A stretch of DNA of 22,684 nt from Chara braunii (GCA_003427395.1 BFEA01000148.1:295863-318546), one strand, 5' to 3'. Shown: positions 1 to 9,789, counted from the stretch's first letter. Notes: generated by a model from the letters alone, not told the origin. Numbers and translations are program-made.

Positions 1-165
1 GTCGTAGGGGCTCGCGAGAGGTATGGCTGGCGCACCCGGCCGGAGCGGCTTGTGGAAGCTCCATGTATTTTTGCGACGAAGGATTGAAAACCAACTCCTG
101 CGTGACGCGGCCGGGAGGGTCCCGCGCTGCCCCCGTGCGGTGCCGGACCGATTGCGCCCGACAGC
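1..165 (-). repeat. Module M, copy 1 (partial, minus strand)
   Basis: Read on the minus strand, this GC-rich stretch aligns closely with about 9800-9946 on the plus strand. Shared blocks include GGTCCGRCACCGCACG, GGGACCCTCYCGGCCGCGTCA, CAGGAGTTGG, GGAGCTTCC and CCCCTACGAC. Base 1 corresponds to about 9946, so the rest of this copy lies left of the window. Its GC content contrasts sharply with the AT-rich DNA after 180. No reading frame is conserved between copies, so I treat it as a dispersed non-coding repeat of unknown class. Confidence 0.8.
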
Positions 166-393
166 GCTACCGTAACTTCTGACAAAAAAGAAAGACGAGG
201 AAAGTCAAAGAATAGGGAGATGGGAGAAAGTGATGAAAGGGAACATTGCATACTGGTCGGACCACGAGAATGTCAACAATTCTCACTCTCCCCTTCTCCT
301 TTTGTTTTCTGTTTAATCATTGTTATTTTTTATTTAAAAAAATCGTCTCATTTTTTTACTCAGTCTCAGTACCGATTCGGAGACCGACGGACT
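166..393. other. Gene-free stretch, purine-rich then T-rich
   Basis: An A/G-rich part (about 183-250) is followed by T-rich runs around 290-360. I see no coding frame and no recognisable motif. It separates the GC-rich module from the tRNA-like boxes. Confidence 0.5.
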
Positions 394-448
394 TAGCTTA
401 GCTGGTACGCCGACGAACTGTTGAACTGCAGATCTTAGTTCGATCTCC
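394..448 (+). promoter_or_regulatory. tRNA-like pol III A and B boxes (SINE-head candidate)
   Basis: TAGCTTAGCTGG at 394-405 matches the eukaryotic A-box consensus TRGCNNARYNGG at every position. GTTCGATCTC at 438-447 matches the B-box consensus GWTCRANNC at 8 of 9 positions. The two starts are 44 bases apart, close to the 45 expected between tRNA positions 8 and 53. An anticodon-like loop CTGTTGA sits at 418-424 with T at position 33 and a purine at 37. The D stem, anticodon stem and acceptor stem do not pair well, so this is not a functional tRNA gene. A tRNA-derived SINE head or a tRNA relic fits best; no clear SINE tail was identified. Confidence 0.5.
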
Positions 449-1319
449 ACTAAAAGCAAATATTATCGATTATTCTAATCAACTTTTCAAGTTTACGGTA
501 ATGTGTTAGCTCGCTGCGAACTTTTAGTTGACAGGCTGGCAGACAAATATCCAGGTGTTGCGAGTTTTATATCAAATGCTCCGCTCATAAAATCTCTTCA
601 TTCGACTTTTTTTGGCGGTCTTCAAATCGCGCCCAAATGTTTCATTAAAAATATATATATTATTATTGATTTTTCGTTTAAATCTCCCACATTTTTTTTG
701 AGCGAAAGCCAAAACAGATTAAAGTCTGAGACTAATCAATGAACAAACAATTCTTAACTCATGCCTCGAGTAAGAGAGAAAGTCAATCTAAAACTTTACT
801 TTCAAATATAAAATGGAGTCTTCGCTCATTCATAAGCAAACTTAAATAAACGATTTAATAAGCAAATAAAAGACAGACTCGTCGGTCCAAATTTGAGTTG
901 ATCTTCACTATTTCCCTTTCACATTGTTGAGCATAACAAGTTGGGATTTTTTTATTCTGTCCTCCACGACCTAATTAATGACAGTAGAGGTTGAATATGC
1001 CAGCTTCCAACGAGGTCACATTCACAAAAGGGGAGAGGCGAGTAAAGTTCTTATTAGTTGCTCATTGGATATCTGCAGGCTCAGAGACGCAAAACGAATA
1101 AAGTTGGTTGTGATTATAGCTTCATTTTTTAAATAAAAAAAATTTCCTGACAAAAGAGACTGGATCCTTGACCTGATTGATATCAATTAGTCCCCACTAT
1201 AAGAGGGAACATTGATTAACTACTTAGACAATAGAGAAGAAAATGTGAACTCGCTACTAGAGGGGTTTTGTTCATCGATACCAGTGCACCCTCAACGTTG
1301 CTTGCATTGCAATTTCGAA
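449..1319. other. AT-rich stretch without a gene
   Basis: The DNA is AT-rich, with T runs and small imperfect repeats. A 79-codon frame at 503-742 has no recognisable domain and Phe/Ile-rich composition typical of AT-rich noise. I saw no splice-site pair, RNA gene or repeat unit that I could defend. Confidence 0.5.
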
Positions 1320-2690
1320 ATTAACTAATTAGTAAAATCTCGTGATAGGGATCATGAGTTATCACCCAATAACGAGACAGTCTGCAAGTGCGAGCATCCG
1401 TAAGCGAAGGTTGAGCTCACCTCCTCCTTTTAGGCCAACCAAATTTATTATTTTTATAATTTAAAAACTTAATTAATTAGTAATTTTTTATGATTGAGAT
1501 CATGTTTGATCACCTAATAACGGGACAACTAGCAAGAGGGGACAACTCTAAGTGATGAGTTCATTGCCGTTTAATAGGCCAGATAATTTTATAACTTTTA
1601 TTAATTGGTAAAATGATCACTCAATCATATGACAGTCAGCAAGCGGGAGCAACCCTAAGTGAAGGTTGAGCTCATTGCCGCATGCCAGGCCAAACAATTT
1701 TTATTACTTTTGTAAGTTTCAAATTATTAATTAGTAAAATTTGTAATTGAGATCGTGACTGATTATTCAATTATGGAACAACCAGCAAACAAGATCAATC
1801 CTAAATGAAGGTTACGCTTACTACCGCTTTTTGGGTCACACATTTTTTATATTTTTTAATTTAAAAATAGTAATTTTAGTAAGTAAGAGTTAATGATTGG
1901 GATAACGACTGATCACTTAATCACGATACAACTGGCAAACAGGATCAGAGCTAATTGAAGGTCGTGCTTACTACCACTTGTTCGATTAACGATCTCCCAT
2001 ATTTTTATAATTAGTAAAACAATTTCATTGGGATCACGACAAATTACTCAATCACAGAACAATCAACAAGTGTGAGCAGCCCTCGTGAAGGTTGCGCTCA
2101 CTGCCTCTTGCTTGGTCAGACATTTTTTTGTATTTTTATAGTTTATAAAATTAATTATTTAGTAAAATCATGCAATTGGAATCGAAACCAGTAAACACCA
2201 CATCAGCCCTAAGTGAAAGTTGTGCTTCGTTGTTGCTACAATAAAACTATTTTCTCTAAGACGATTACATATTTATGTGAATTAATTTTTATCAATGCGA
2301 TATTCTTACTCCATAACCTGACCACGACAATAGTGGGTTGTGTGAAACCTCAAGTAAAGGTTGACCACACCCTTTACTACTTTTACGGCAAAAACTCTTA
2401 TTTTTTTGAGAATTTTATATTTTATTGTTTAAATATATTATGGTGTTATTTATTACCAGACACTACGGCCTGATCACAATAGTGACATGTGAAACCTCAA
2501 GTAAAGGTTGACCACACTCTTTGCTACTTTTACGGCAAAAACTCTTATTTTCTTGAAAATTTAATATTTTATTATTTAAATATATTATGGTGTCATTTAT
2601 GACCAAACACTACGGCCTAATCACAACGGTGACATGCAAAGTTAAACAATACTTAGTGAAGGTGAATGGAGTGTTCCGCTATCCGCTCAG
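1320..2690 (+). repeat. Left CTAAGTGAAGG-core tandem array (about 9-10 monomers)
   Basis: Degenerate monomers of about 110-165 bp follow one another. A typical unit runs: AT-rich spacer with TTAATTAGTAAAAT, then ATTGGGATCACGACTGATCAC, AACAA.CAGCAAG, a GAGC-AACCCTAAGTGAAGGTTG core, GCTCA.TGCC, and TTGG.CA. Cores occur near 1408, 1550, 1657, 1800, 1955, 2082, 2207, 2349 and 2497. The core folds: AACC pairs with GGTT around CTAAGTGAA, with an outer GAGC/GCTC or GTGAGC/GCTCAC stem in several units (for example 2071-2102). The last full units (about 2338-2484 and 2485-2631) are near-identical with a 147 bp period, suggesting more recent duplication. The same family recurs at 20070-21060. Confidence 0.8.
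2338..2631 (+). repeat. Near-identical 147 bp tandem pair inside the left array
   Basis: The block starting TGTGAAACCTCAAGTAAAGG at 2341 recurs at 2488, exactly 147 bp later. Both copies continue through a CTACTTTTACGGCAAAAACTC block and the AT-rich spacer with only scattered substitutions. Identity is far higher than between other monomers of the array. Confidence 0.85.
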
Positions 2691-2729
2691 TACTTGTTTT
2701 TGAGTCAACGGAGATACTACTCCGATCGT

Positions 2730-3010
2730 GAGTATCAACTATACCTCTCACGACTCCCTGCGAAAGGACAGGGCTTCGTGAGGTACATCTCACCTCTACC
2801 TAAGGGGTTGTCACCACCACTAGGTAGGAGTATCCATGCTGCGATACTAACTCACGTGCAGACGATTTTACTAGCAATAAAGGTAAGTTAGTTGAGGACG
2901 TTTGCTCGATCGCCGTATTATATGTATATGCGAGGTTGAATGCCTAAGACTGATCCGTATATGTGTCGGACATCGAGAGCCTAATCTCCCAGAGCAACTT
3001 ACAATTCATG
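2730..3010 (+). repeat. Module M, copy 2
   Basis: The segment aligns with 9890-10210 and 21235-21470. Shared landmarks in order are ATACCTCTC, ACAGGGCTTCGTGAGG, TCACCTC, GGGGTTGTCACCACC, GTATCC, ACTCACGTGC, AGTTGAGGACGTTTGCTCG, a TATATGTATATG tract and CTAATCTCCCAGAG. It follows directly on the left CTAAGTGAAGG array, as copy 4 follows the right array. It is less GC-rich than copies 1 and 3. A 65-codon frame at 2694-2891 lacks support and is not preserved in the other copies. Confidence 0.75.
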
Positions 3011-3962
3011 TCGACTTTATTGACAAACTTTTTCCCATACAATATTTTAATTTATTTGCACTTAACCCATAAATTATAAATGTTATACAATTTTTTTTCA
3101 CAATCAATAAACATATAATGAATAAACTTTAAGGATTGAGATTTAAAAACAATGAGTTATTTTTACATTTTCACATAAGCAAAGAAAAACATTAAAATGC
3201 ACAAAACTTTGACCTTTGAAATAGAAAAGAAACGTAGGTTTTTTACTTTCAATCATGTATCAAAAATAAGATGGACTCGTGACTTTTCAAATGAAATATG
3301 AAATGTATAAGTTTTTTTGGTCTTGCAAGTGATCTTAATTTCCTTAACATCAATAAATATGAAAGCCAGATATCCAAACCAAATGTTCAAAGGTTACGTG
3401 TCGATGAAGTATCTCAGTCACGGTTTATATGAGCATAATAAGTATATCAACATGAGTTACACATTGAATGACATATGGTTGGTTGTTTTACTGACCGGGA
3501 AACAAAACCAAACGCATTACACAATTGTAATAGAGTCAACCATTTGTTCACTTTCACCCACATTACTCTTACGCTTCAAAACCTTACAGTAAAACACCCT
3601 CTTTTCGACTTAGTCATTCAGTCTCATTTGATTTTCATAATTCAATTACCTTTTTTTACCAAACACATGACGTGTAAATTAGAAAGTGCCTTTTAGTGCA
3701 GAGATCGATGCACAGTATGAGTGTTGAGGGTAAGTGAGGGTTAAGTCGCCAACCCGACTAGTTACTGTAAGGGAACAACATGTAGTCATGTATAGACTTA
3801 TAATGAGTCGTCTTGGAACTTTTTTTTTACTTGAGATGATCTGCAATCACGCACAGGTCAACACGATTTCAACACCTCTTTGCTATCGATATGACCCCAT
3901 ATGAAGTCAAGTAATATGAATTTCAACCTAACAGAGGACTATAGTCTAATCCGACTAAATGT
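3011..3962. other. AT-rich stretch without a gene
   Basis: The region is AT-rich. Frames of 91 codons at 3317-3592 and 73 codons at 3475-3696 overlap in different phases and show no domain. I see no RNA gene and no clear repeat until the direct repeat beginning near 3963. Confidence 0.5.
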
Positions 3963-4075
3963 CAGTATGCAGTATGAAGACCCTCACTGACCTTCATCCT
4001 CATACTTATTTGTCAATATGGATTCAATTAAGCAGTAGGATAAATCATACTTAAGTCTCTATCACAACGCTTTAT
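3963..4075 (+). repeat. Direct repeat, copy 1 (matches the spacer of the foldback)
   Basis: The blocks AGTATGCAGTATGAA, ACCCT, CATCCTCATACTTATT and GTCAATATGGATTCAATT occur here and again in the same order at about 4645-4712. Weaker similarity continues through AGCAG to TTTAT near 4075. The second copy is the loop of the large inverted repeat, so this unit predates or seeded that structure. Confidence 0.8.
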
Positions 4076-4179
4076 GACCCCGATTAACCTATTCTTAGGC
4101 AAGTAAAAAGAAGATTCACACTCGCATATGTCTTTTTTTTTTCTCAGTTCTTTTCAGTTTGAGCACCCGAAAACATTAA

Positions 4180-5640
4180 TGATAGTTGTAGTGGATAGAG
4201 GCTCCAGTATGATTCGTCATACTTCTCAATTCAACGTTCAATGACTGCTCAATATTTGTTTGATAAAGAAGTAACGATGACTTCAATGAATAGAGACTTC
4301 AATTTGATTCATCTTACTTCTATGGTGAGTCATACTACTTCTCAATTGATTCGGCCTCCAGTTTGTTTGTTGGACGTTAAACGAATGGTGGGTTGCTCCA
4401 GTGTGAGTCATACTACTATTTGTTTAATGTTGAAGGGTAGTGGGGTACTCTAGTATGAGTTAGTCTATTACTAGTCTAAAATATATATATATATATATAT
4501 TTTATCTGTCGTTATCATACTGTTTATGTAAATGTGGATTTAATGGTATTGAAATTCTAGTCAGATACTCCAGGGTGAGTTATCTTACTACATGTTTGAA
4601 CTGAGTTGCCAGATATTGATAAAGCGGTAAGAGAATTTCATGTAAGTATGCAGTATGAATACCCTAACTAGAGCCATCATCCTCATACTTATTAGTCAAT
4701 ATGGATTCAATTGAGCAGATTGACTCGCACCGAAGTTTCCTACCACTTTATCAATATCAGGCAACTCAGTTCAAACAAGTAGTAAGATGACTCACCCTGG
4801 AGTATCTGACTACCATTTCAATACCATTAAATCCTCATTCATACAAATAGTATAATAACAATATACAAACAGTATATATATATATATATTTTAGAATACT
4901 AGTAAGATAATTCACACGGTAGTACCGCACTACCCTTCAACATTAAACAAGTAGTAGTATGATTCACATCCAACAAACAAACAACATCACATTTCATTTT
5001 AGCGTAGGTTAATGTAAAATTTAAGTTAGTAATAGGATTACCCTGAAGTTTCTTACGACCTTTTGAATATTCTGCAGTCTAACTCCAAACAAGTAATATG
5101 ATGACCTTCACCGGAGTCTCCTATTACCTTTTGAATATTGTGCAGATCAATTTTCAAACAAGTAATAAAATGACTTTCATTGGAGTATCCTACTACTCGT
5201 TCAAATATTACGCAAACTAACTTAAAAAAAGCAGTAGGATAACCCCCATTGAAGTATCCTACTACCCGTTCGAGCAAATGACATGTAAAAAAAAAGACAA
5301 CAAGCAGTAGGATGACTAAGGCTGAAATATCATACCACATTTTCACCATAACTTAATTTACATTCACGTCGGTAATAGGTAGACCCTCACTGGAGCCCCC
5401 TACTACCCCTCGAAGATTATGTAGTCTCACTCTAAACAAGTAATAAAATGACCTTACTGAAGTATCATACTACTACTTGTTCGATGTTTCACAAACAACA
5501 TGCACGTGAATAAATTATAAACAACCAAATTTTATCTATACATATACTTGTTAGACATTCATAAACAAGTAGTAAGATAACTCACACTGAAGTATCCCGC
5601 TATTTTTCAATCACATGCATTTTTGCATACACTCAAGTAG
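4180..5640. repeat. Hairpin-monomer tandem array, about 80 bp period, orientation switch
   Basis: Monomers carry an ACAAGTAGTAGGATGACTC / CTGGAGTATCCTACTACC type sequence. In each monomer GTAGGAT and ATCCTAC are inverted copies that can pair across a loop of roughly 15 bases; a clear case is AGTAGGATA/AGTATCCTACT at 5230-5266. Left of about 4640 the monomers read in the opposite orientation (GGATACTCCAGTGTGAGTCAT form) to those on the right. Right-hand units recur near 5035, 5095, 5160, 5230, 5308, 5375, 5440 and 5570, spaced about 60-85 bp, with divergence and some insertions. A 98-codon minus-strand frame at 5053-5349 is a by-product of the repeat. Confidence 0.75.
4360..4986. repeat. Large inverted repeat (arms about 280 and 255 bp, spacer about 90 bp)
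   Basis: Left arm about 4360-4640, right arm about 4732-4986. Paired landmarks are TTGTTTGTTGGA; GTTTAATGTTGAAGGGTAGT; a (TA)n tract (4481-4500 against 4873-4889); GGATTTAATGGTATTGAAAT; GTCAGATACTCCAGGGTGAG; TTTGAACTGAGTTGCC; and GATATTGATAAAG. Identity is high by eye, with a deletion of about 20 bp in the right arm near its outer end. The unpaired spacer (4641-4731) is a copy of the unit at 3963-4075. The structure is a foldback or satellite palindrome; no transposase or target duplication was found. Confidence 0.85.
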
Positions 5641-5675
5641 CAAAGCGCCTCAGACTGTAGTTTTTTACTACTCTT

Positions 5676-5745
5676 CCCACGAAGGAACCACCAACTGCTC
5701 TGGCTCATAGCAACCATATATCAAACATACCAAAGGTGAAGTGCA
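5676..5745 (+). repeat. SINE-like fragment, copy a
   Basis: CACGAAGGAACCACCAACTG, TGGCTCATAG, CAACC, ACATA.CAAAGG and GCACCACCTC recur in order at 6455-6545 with small indels. TGGCTCA resembles part of a tRNA A box, but no B box follows, so promoter function is not supported. Confidence 0.5.
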
Positions 5746-5833
5746 CCACCTCGTTCATTACTGTTTTTTTTTTTTTTAACGAACCTGGTCACAAATTGTT
5801 CTATGTATATAGCGTTCGGGTTTCATACATGGT

Positions 5834-5870
5834 GAACGTATGCAAGTTATCTTTCCGGTTTGATACAGTC
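5834..5870 (+). repeat. 37 bp recurring motif, copy 1
   Basis: GAACGTATGCAAGTTATCTT then GGTTTGATACA recurs at 7147 (GAATGTATACAAATTATCT) and 7898 (GAATGTATGAAAGTTATCTT). Copies 2 and 3 follow (AAT)n tracts directly; this copy instead has a 14-base T run upstream, near 5765. It may mark one end of a dispersed element whose body is the pyrimidine-rich DNA downstream. Confidence 0.6.
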
Positions 5871-6149
5871 ACGAAGAGGGAAGGATGCACTTCAGCGATG
5901 ATTGCGACAAACAACACCAAAGGTTGATTTTTTCCTCTCAAGTTTCCTCCCTCCTATTATTTTCTTCATCATCTTCTTTTTCAAAATCTTTCGTCCAATG
6001 ATGATTACTAATGGTAGTAAAAAGCCAAAGATAAGAGAATTGATTAAATAATATCAAATACAATATATACAAACAATTTTTCCGACAATGTGCATTCGTG
6101 GGAAAGAGAGGAGGGGGGTATGTTCGAGGTGGGGCAACACTATCAGGTA

Positions 6150-6450
6150 CGCACTTTGTCCCCTTCCAATTCTTCATTTATTCCCCTTCTCTCTTTCCTA
6201 CTTGCTTTCACTCCCTCTCAATTTGTTTTTTTTGTACTCTTTGTTATTTTTTTCTTTTCGTGTTTTTCTCCTCTTTGCTATGCGTATCCTTCCACTTACC
6301 ATACGCTCATTTTTTTTCCTCTCGTGCTATCCACCTCTGCTCTCATACAGTCTTCCTCCTTCGTATGCGCTTGCTCACACGATTGGCCGCTCACAATACC
6401 TGGTCACTCGCTTGCACTGTGATTGCGAGATCACCATCCTCCCCGAACAA
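6150..6450. other. Pyrimidine-rich tract 1
   Basis: C/T dominate the plus strand, rich in TTCC, CTCTC and TTTTT. Frames stay open here in three phases (6088-6519, 6090-6422, 6098-6739) because CT-rich DNA lacks stop triplets, not because of coding constraint. Similar tracts follow at 7265-7570 and 7970-8470. Confidence 0.7.
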
Positions 6451-6454
6451 CGAC

Positions 6455-6545
6455 ATGTACGAAGGAAGCACCAACTTCTTTGGCTCACAGTCGGATGCAA
6501 CCGTCCACCCAACATATAAAAGGCGAATTGCATTGCCTCATCTCT
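6455..6545 (+). repeat. SINE-like fragment, copy b
   Basis: The fragment aligns with 5676-5745. TTGGCTCACAGTCGG at about 6479-6493 resembles an A box with one inserted base. No B box lies at the expected distance, so this is probably an incomplete or decayed copy. Confidence 0.45.
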
Positions 6546-7061
6546 GTCATATGAAACACGAGGCAAAAGAGAAAGGACTGCACCACGCATCCTGCATGCT
6601 CAGACCGACCAAACCCTCCACTTGTGTATGTGGGCGCAAAAGGAATACACGACACTACTTGGATCCACATGCATCTGTTTCCGCTGGCAACCCCAACAAA
6701 ACCCGACGCAAGCGAAACCCAAGAGACAGAGGAGAATAACCTTCATGTCCCACAACCAACACGAAACGGAACATTAACGCAATACGATCCGTCACAATGT
6801 GTAACATACTGAGACTAGGCCATGGGGCACACGACGGACACAAGCGCGCATTTTAGCAAGTCGGGCGGATAACAAAACCAACCTCACGACGCCTTAGGCG
6901 GAGGCATAAGACATCCCACAATTCTCCACCTCCCACAATTTTATTATTTTGGTTTTTTTTTCTTTTCTTTTCCTGTGATCTTCTCCTCCTACTATGTGTT
7001 GTTTTTCCTCTCTTCTGTGTTATTTTTCTCCCCCTCGTAGCTAAGATAAAAATCGTTAAAA
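6546..7061. other. Stretch without a recognised gene
   Basis: Mixed-composition DNA to about 6905, then T-rich. It includes the short palindrome CGCCTTAGGCG near 6890. Short frames on both strands overlap and show no domain. Confidence 0.45.
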
Positions 7062-7132
7062 CAATAAAATAATAATAATAATAATAATAGTAACAATAAT
7101 CATAATAATAACAATAAAATAATAATAATAGC
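7062..7132 (+). repeat. (AAT)n microsatellite 1
   Basis: An interrupted AAT/ATA trinucleotide tract, followed within 15 bp by the second copy of the 37 bp motif at 7147. Confidence 0.9.
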
Positions 7133-7146
7133 TAAACTGCGATAAT

Positions 7147-7183
7147 GAATGTATACAAATTATCTATTTGGTTAGATACAAGA
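7147..7183 (+). repeat. 37 bp recurring motif, copy 2
   Basis: GAATGTATACAAATTATCT, TTGGTTAGATACAAG: similar to 5834 and 7898. It lies just after an (AAT)n tract, and a pyrimidine-rich tract starts about 80 bp downstream. Confidence 0.65.
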
Positions 7184-7264
7184 TTATCCGGGGTGTGTTG
7201 TATTTGGGTTTGTCGCCCGACTATAGAGACAATGACCAACAACGATCAAGTAAGTCGTTCCGAA

Positions 7265-7570
7265 TATTTTTCTCACGTTGTCTCTTATATATTTTTGCGC
7301 TCGCTTTTCCTCTCCCTGCTACCTCTTAGTTTTTTCTCGCTAACGCCGTCATCTTTTCCATCACGCTTATTTCTCCTTCTTCACATCCATCCCCCTCGCG
7401 CTCCGCTCTCCACGTTCCTACCATGCGCTCCATGGAGTCAGTTTTTCCGTCGCACTAGCATTCTCCTTGTCTCTCTGCCATGTACTCACTTTCTGCCCTC
7501 GCACCCTTCTGCTCCGCATTGACGTCAATCTTCTGCCTTGTGCCCGTCTGTCTGCAGACACTCGTTCCTC
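7265..7570. other. Pyrimidine-rich tract 2
   Basis: C/T-rich on the plus strand with recurring CTCGC, TTCC and TCTGC words. The frame at 7145-7522 has Ser/Leu/Pro/Phe-only composition, as expected from CT-rich DNA. Confidence 0.65.
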
Positions 7571-7809
7571 CTGCTATCTCTATTTTCCTATTCGCGCCAT
7601 GATCGTTTTTTCCTTCGCTGTTGTTTCTCGTCGTCTTCCAATCTCAAACTTCGCACTCTTCGATCTCACCTTTCTGCAGATAATCATAGCATCACGTACT
7701 ATGTGGAAAAAACAAAACAAAACAAATCTACCATTATTATTTTTTTTGTTTCTCTTCTTCTCTTGTTTCCCTAACACAGTGAAAGACACAATTCACGTGA
7801 CCTTAACAT

Positions 7810-7896
7810 AGAATAATAATAGTAATAATAATAACATTAATAATAATAAATAAATAAATAAATAATAATAATAATTAGTAATAAAAATAATAAAAA
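7810..7896 (+). repeat. (AAT)n/(AATA)n microsatellite 2
   Basis: AAT units interrupted by AATA units (about 7848-7865), followed immediately by the third copy of the 37 bp motif. Confidence 0.9.
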
Positions 7897-7897
7897 T

Positions 7898-7935
7898 GAA
7901 TGTATGAAAGTTATCTTACTGGTTTAATACAAGCG
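7898..7935 (+). repeat. 37 bp recurring motif, copy 3
   Basis: GAATGTATGAAAGTTATCTT, ACTGGTTTAATACAAG, then GTTGTCGG. It is closest to the copy at 5834. Order is the same as copy 2: (AAT)n, motif, pyrimidine-rich tract. Confidence 0.65.
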
Positions 7936-7969
7936 TTGTCGGTTTTAAGAGATCTATAATCAAAACCAT

Positions 7970-8470
7970 TGTTCTCTCTTTGTTTCATCATTTTCCCCAC
8001 GTCTCCTTCCTTTTCTTCTTCCCTTCACTATTAACCCCCTTCTTCTCATTCTCGTGACCGATGTTCCCCCTTCTTCCTCCTCTGCTCAGTCTCTCATTCT
8101 TGGGTGCACACTCTTTCTGCCACGTGCGTACTCCATTTATGCCCGCACCTCCGCATTCTCACCCATCTTCCACCTCACGCTCATCTGTGCGGACACTTCT
8201 TATATTCGTCTGCGCTGTCACCTTTCCTCTTTCCGACTATATTCCCCTTTTCCTTCCTCGTTGTTCCTCGCTTCTCCTCCTGCTTAATCCACCTTTACTC
8301 CCGTGTGCGCTTCTGTCTCCCCCTTCTCCTCCATCTCCCTTTGAATAGTTTTCCCTTCCATTTCCATCTCTCACACGTCCTGTCCCTCGTATCCTTGTTT
8401 TCTTTCACCACTTCCGGCGCTCGTTATTTCCTCCTCGACTCTGCAGTTGAAAGTTCCCTCTCTCTGTATC
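7970..8470. other. Pyrimidine-rich tract 3
   Basis: The longest C/T-rich tract. Three overlapping frames (8054-8287, 8061-8348, 8104-8583) stay open together, which argues against any being a gene. From about 8580 the sequence turns A-rich to 8690. Confidence 0.65.
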
Positions 8471-8705
8471 GAGCGAATCGAGTTCAAAGTCCTGCAACTT
8501 CGATAAAAATTAACCTGCCCACAATTTGGCCACAGATTCACTTATACGAATATAACGTGCGGATTACGAGATCGAAAAAGTAAAAAGAAATAATCACAAT
8601 AAAAAAATAAAAAAAGAGCTATAACTAATTAAAATAACAAAAAAAACAAACGAAAATAACTAACTACTAACTATGTTTTGGTGTCACTTGTCACACGTTT
8701 TTCAA

Positions 8706-8803
8706 CAGGGCCTAAACGGATTCCGACAACAACTACCAACTGCTGAGTCACAGTCTAGGGCACGGGTTCAAATCTTGTGCCCTGTCGTTGGCAACACTGT
8801 TGC
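8706..8803 (+). promoter_or_regulatory. SINE-like head with B box in a T-arm hairpin
   Basis: GTTCAAATC at 8766-8774 matches the B-box consensus GWTCRANNC at all nine positions. It sits in a hairpin (8758-8782): GGGCACGGG pairs with CTTGTGCCC (nine pairs, two G-T) around the 7-base loop TTCAAAT, as in a tRNA T arm. GGGCCTAAACGG at 8708-8719 matches the A-box consensus at 10 of 12 positions, 58 bases upstream, within the usual range. A second hairpin GCAAC-ACT-GTTGC lies at 8791-8803. A diverged relative is at 15431-15530. A tRNA-derived SINE is the best reading; no intact tRNA folds here. Confidence 0.55.
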
Positions 8804-8879
8804 GAAACGGAAATGCTGCAAACGCATATAATTTTCTTAGCTTTGTCCGTGGAATGTATGCCTTGTTGAAATTCTCGCG

Positions 8880-9140
8880 TTTTATTGAGTCTGTTTGTGT
8901 TTGTTTGCTGGTATGTGTGTCTGTAAAAGTGTTTGTCGGCTTGAATGCGTCTGTGTGCACAAGTCTATGTGCCCGCTTGAGTGCTGATCGGCCTAAGTGT
9001 GTGTGTGGCCTGTACGTCTGTGTGTGTTTGTGCTTGCTGACCTGCGTACCTGTTTGAGCGTTTGTCTGCACAAGTGTGTATGTGACCTGCAAGTCTGTGC
9101 GCCTGCATGAGTGCATATCGGCCTAAGTGTGTGTGTATTT
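8880..9140 (+). repeat. TG-rich tandem pair, 130 bp period
   Basis: TGAGTGC..ATCGGCCTAAGTG occurs with GCCTAAGTG at 8991 and again at 9121, exactly 130 bp apart. AAGTCTRTG.GCC also repeats before each. The rest is TG/TCTG-rich. Frames on both strands (8748-9116 minus, 8788-9057 plus) are artefacts of this composition. Confidence 0.7.
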
Positions 9141-9789
9141 CGCAGGGGCACCTGTTTATTTAAGCGGCCCCAAAGGGCCGATACTTACTTGTGGTCGTGA
9201 CTTTGAGGGATACAGCAGGAAAACACTCAAGTAGTGAGGGTATATCTTTGACACTCAAAGCAGCGAGAAGAGACTAGCAGGCCGGCCGATACCACTCAAG
9301 CAACGGTAAACATATAGGGAACCGGTTGCCGAGCAGAAAAAGAAAAATTAATATTTTTAGAGGTCCGGTAACGGTAGATAAACGGGTATCAGTCCAAATA
9401 GCCTGAGTCTAGGACCTTTGTGGAGAATATCAGAGCTTAAAATGATGTTTTCCCTGCGGAAGGGGTGAGGTGTCGATTACTTGGGTGGCCGAGCGGCCAG
9501 GAAGTCACCGCCGAAGAGGCAAATGCCTCTCTACATATGAGAGATCGAGCGGTAACCTCAACCTCAGTTTGCGGTATATAAGTTTGCACGACATGCCGCT
9601 CGAGGAAACGTTAGGATTCCGGGTGCTATTGCAATCCCATCGATCACCCCACTTTAATCGCCCCGATCGTATGGTTGGGGCGTATATTAATTAAGCTTGA
9701 CTAACGTATCGATGTTTAATCCTCCGTGCTTGTCGTAGGCTTACCCGACATAACACATAACGCAATTGATCTCTCAGCCTCTGTGGTTG
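9141..9789. other. Stretch without a recognised gene
   Basis: Balanced base composition. It contains a small GGCCC/GGGCC palindrome near 9164 and a lone A-box-like TGGCCGAGCGG near 9485. A 74-codon frame at 9470-9694 has no domain I recognise. The GC content and position suggest it could be part of the element that contains module M copy 3. Confidence 0.4.

Noticed and set aside
6088-6739. Overlapping plus-strand frames of 143, 110 and 213 codons
   Set aside because: All three phases stay open over C/T-rich DNA that lacks stop triplets; products are Phe/Leu/Ser/Pro low-complexity with no domain.
8880-9140. Telomeric or other G-strand repeat
   Set aside because: TG-rich but the units are 130 bp and irregular; no TTAGGG or TTTAGGG runs.
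9470-9600. tRNA-Leu/Ser-like gene (TGGCCGAGCGG A box near 9485)
   Set aside because: Only a weak B-box-like GATCGAGCG follows and no acceptor or T stem pairs.
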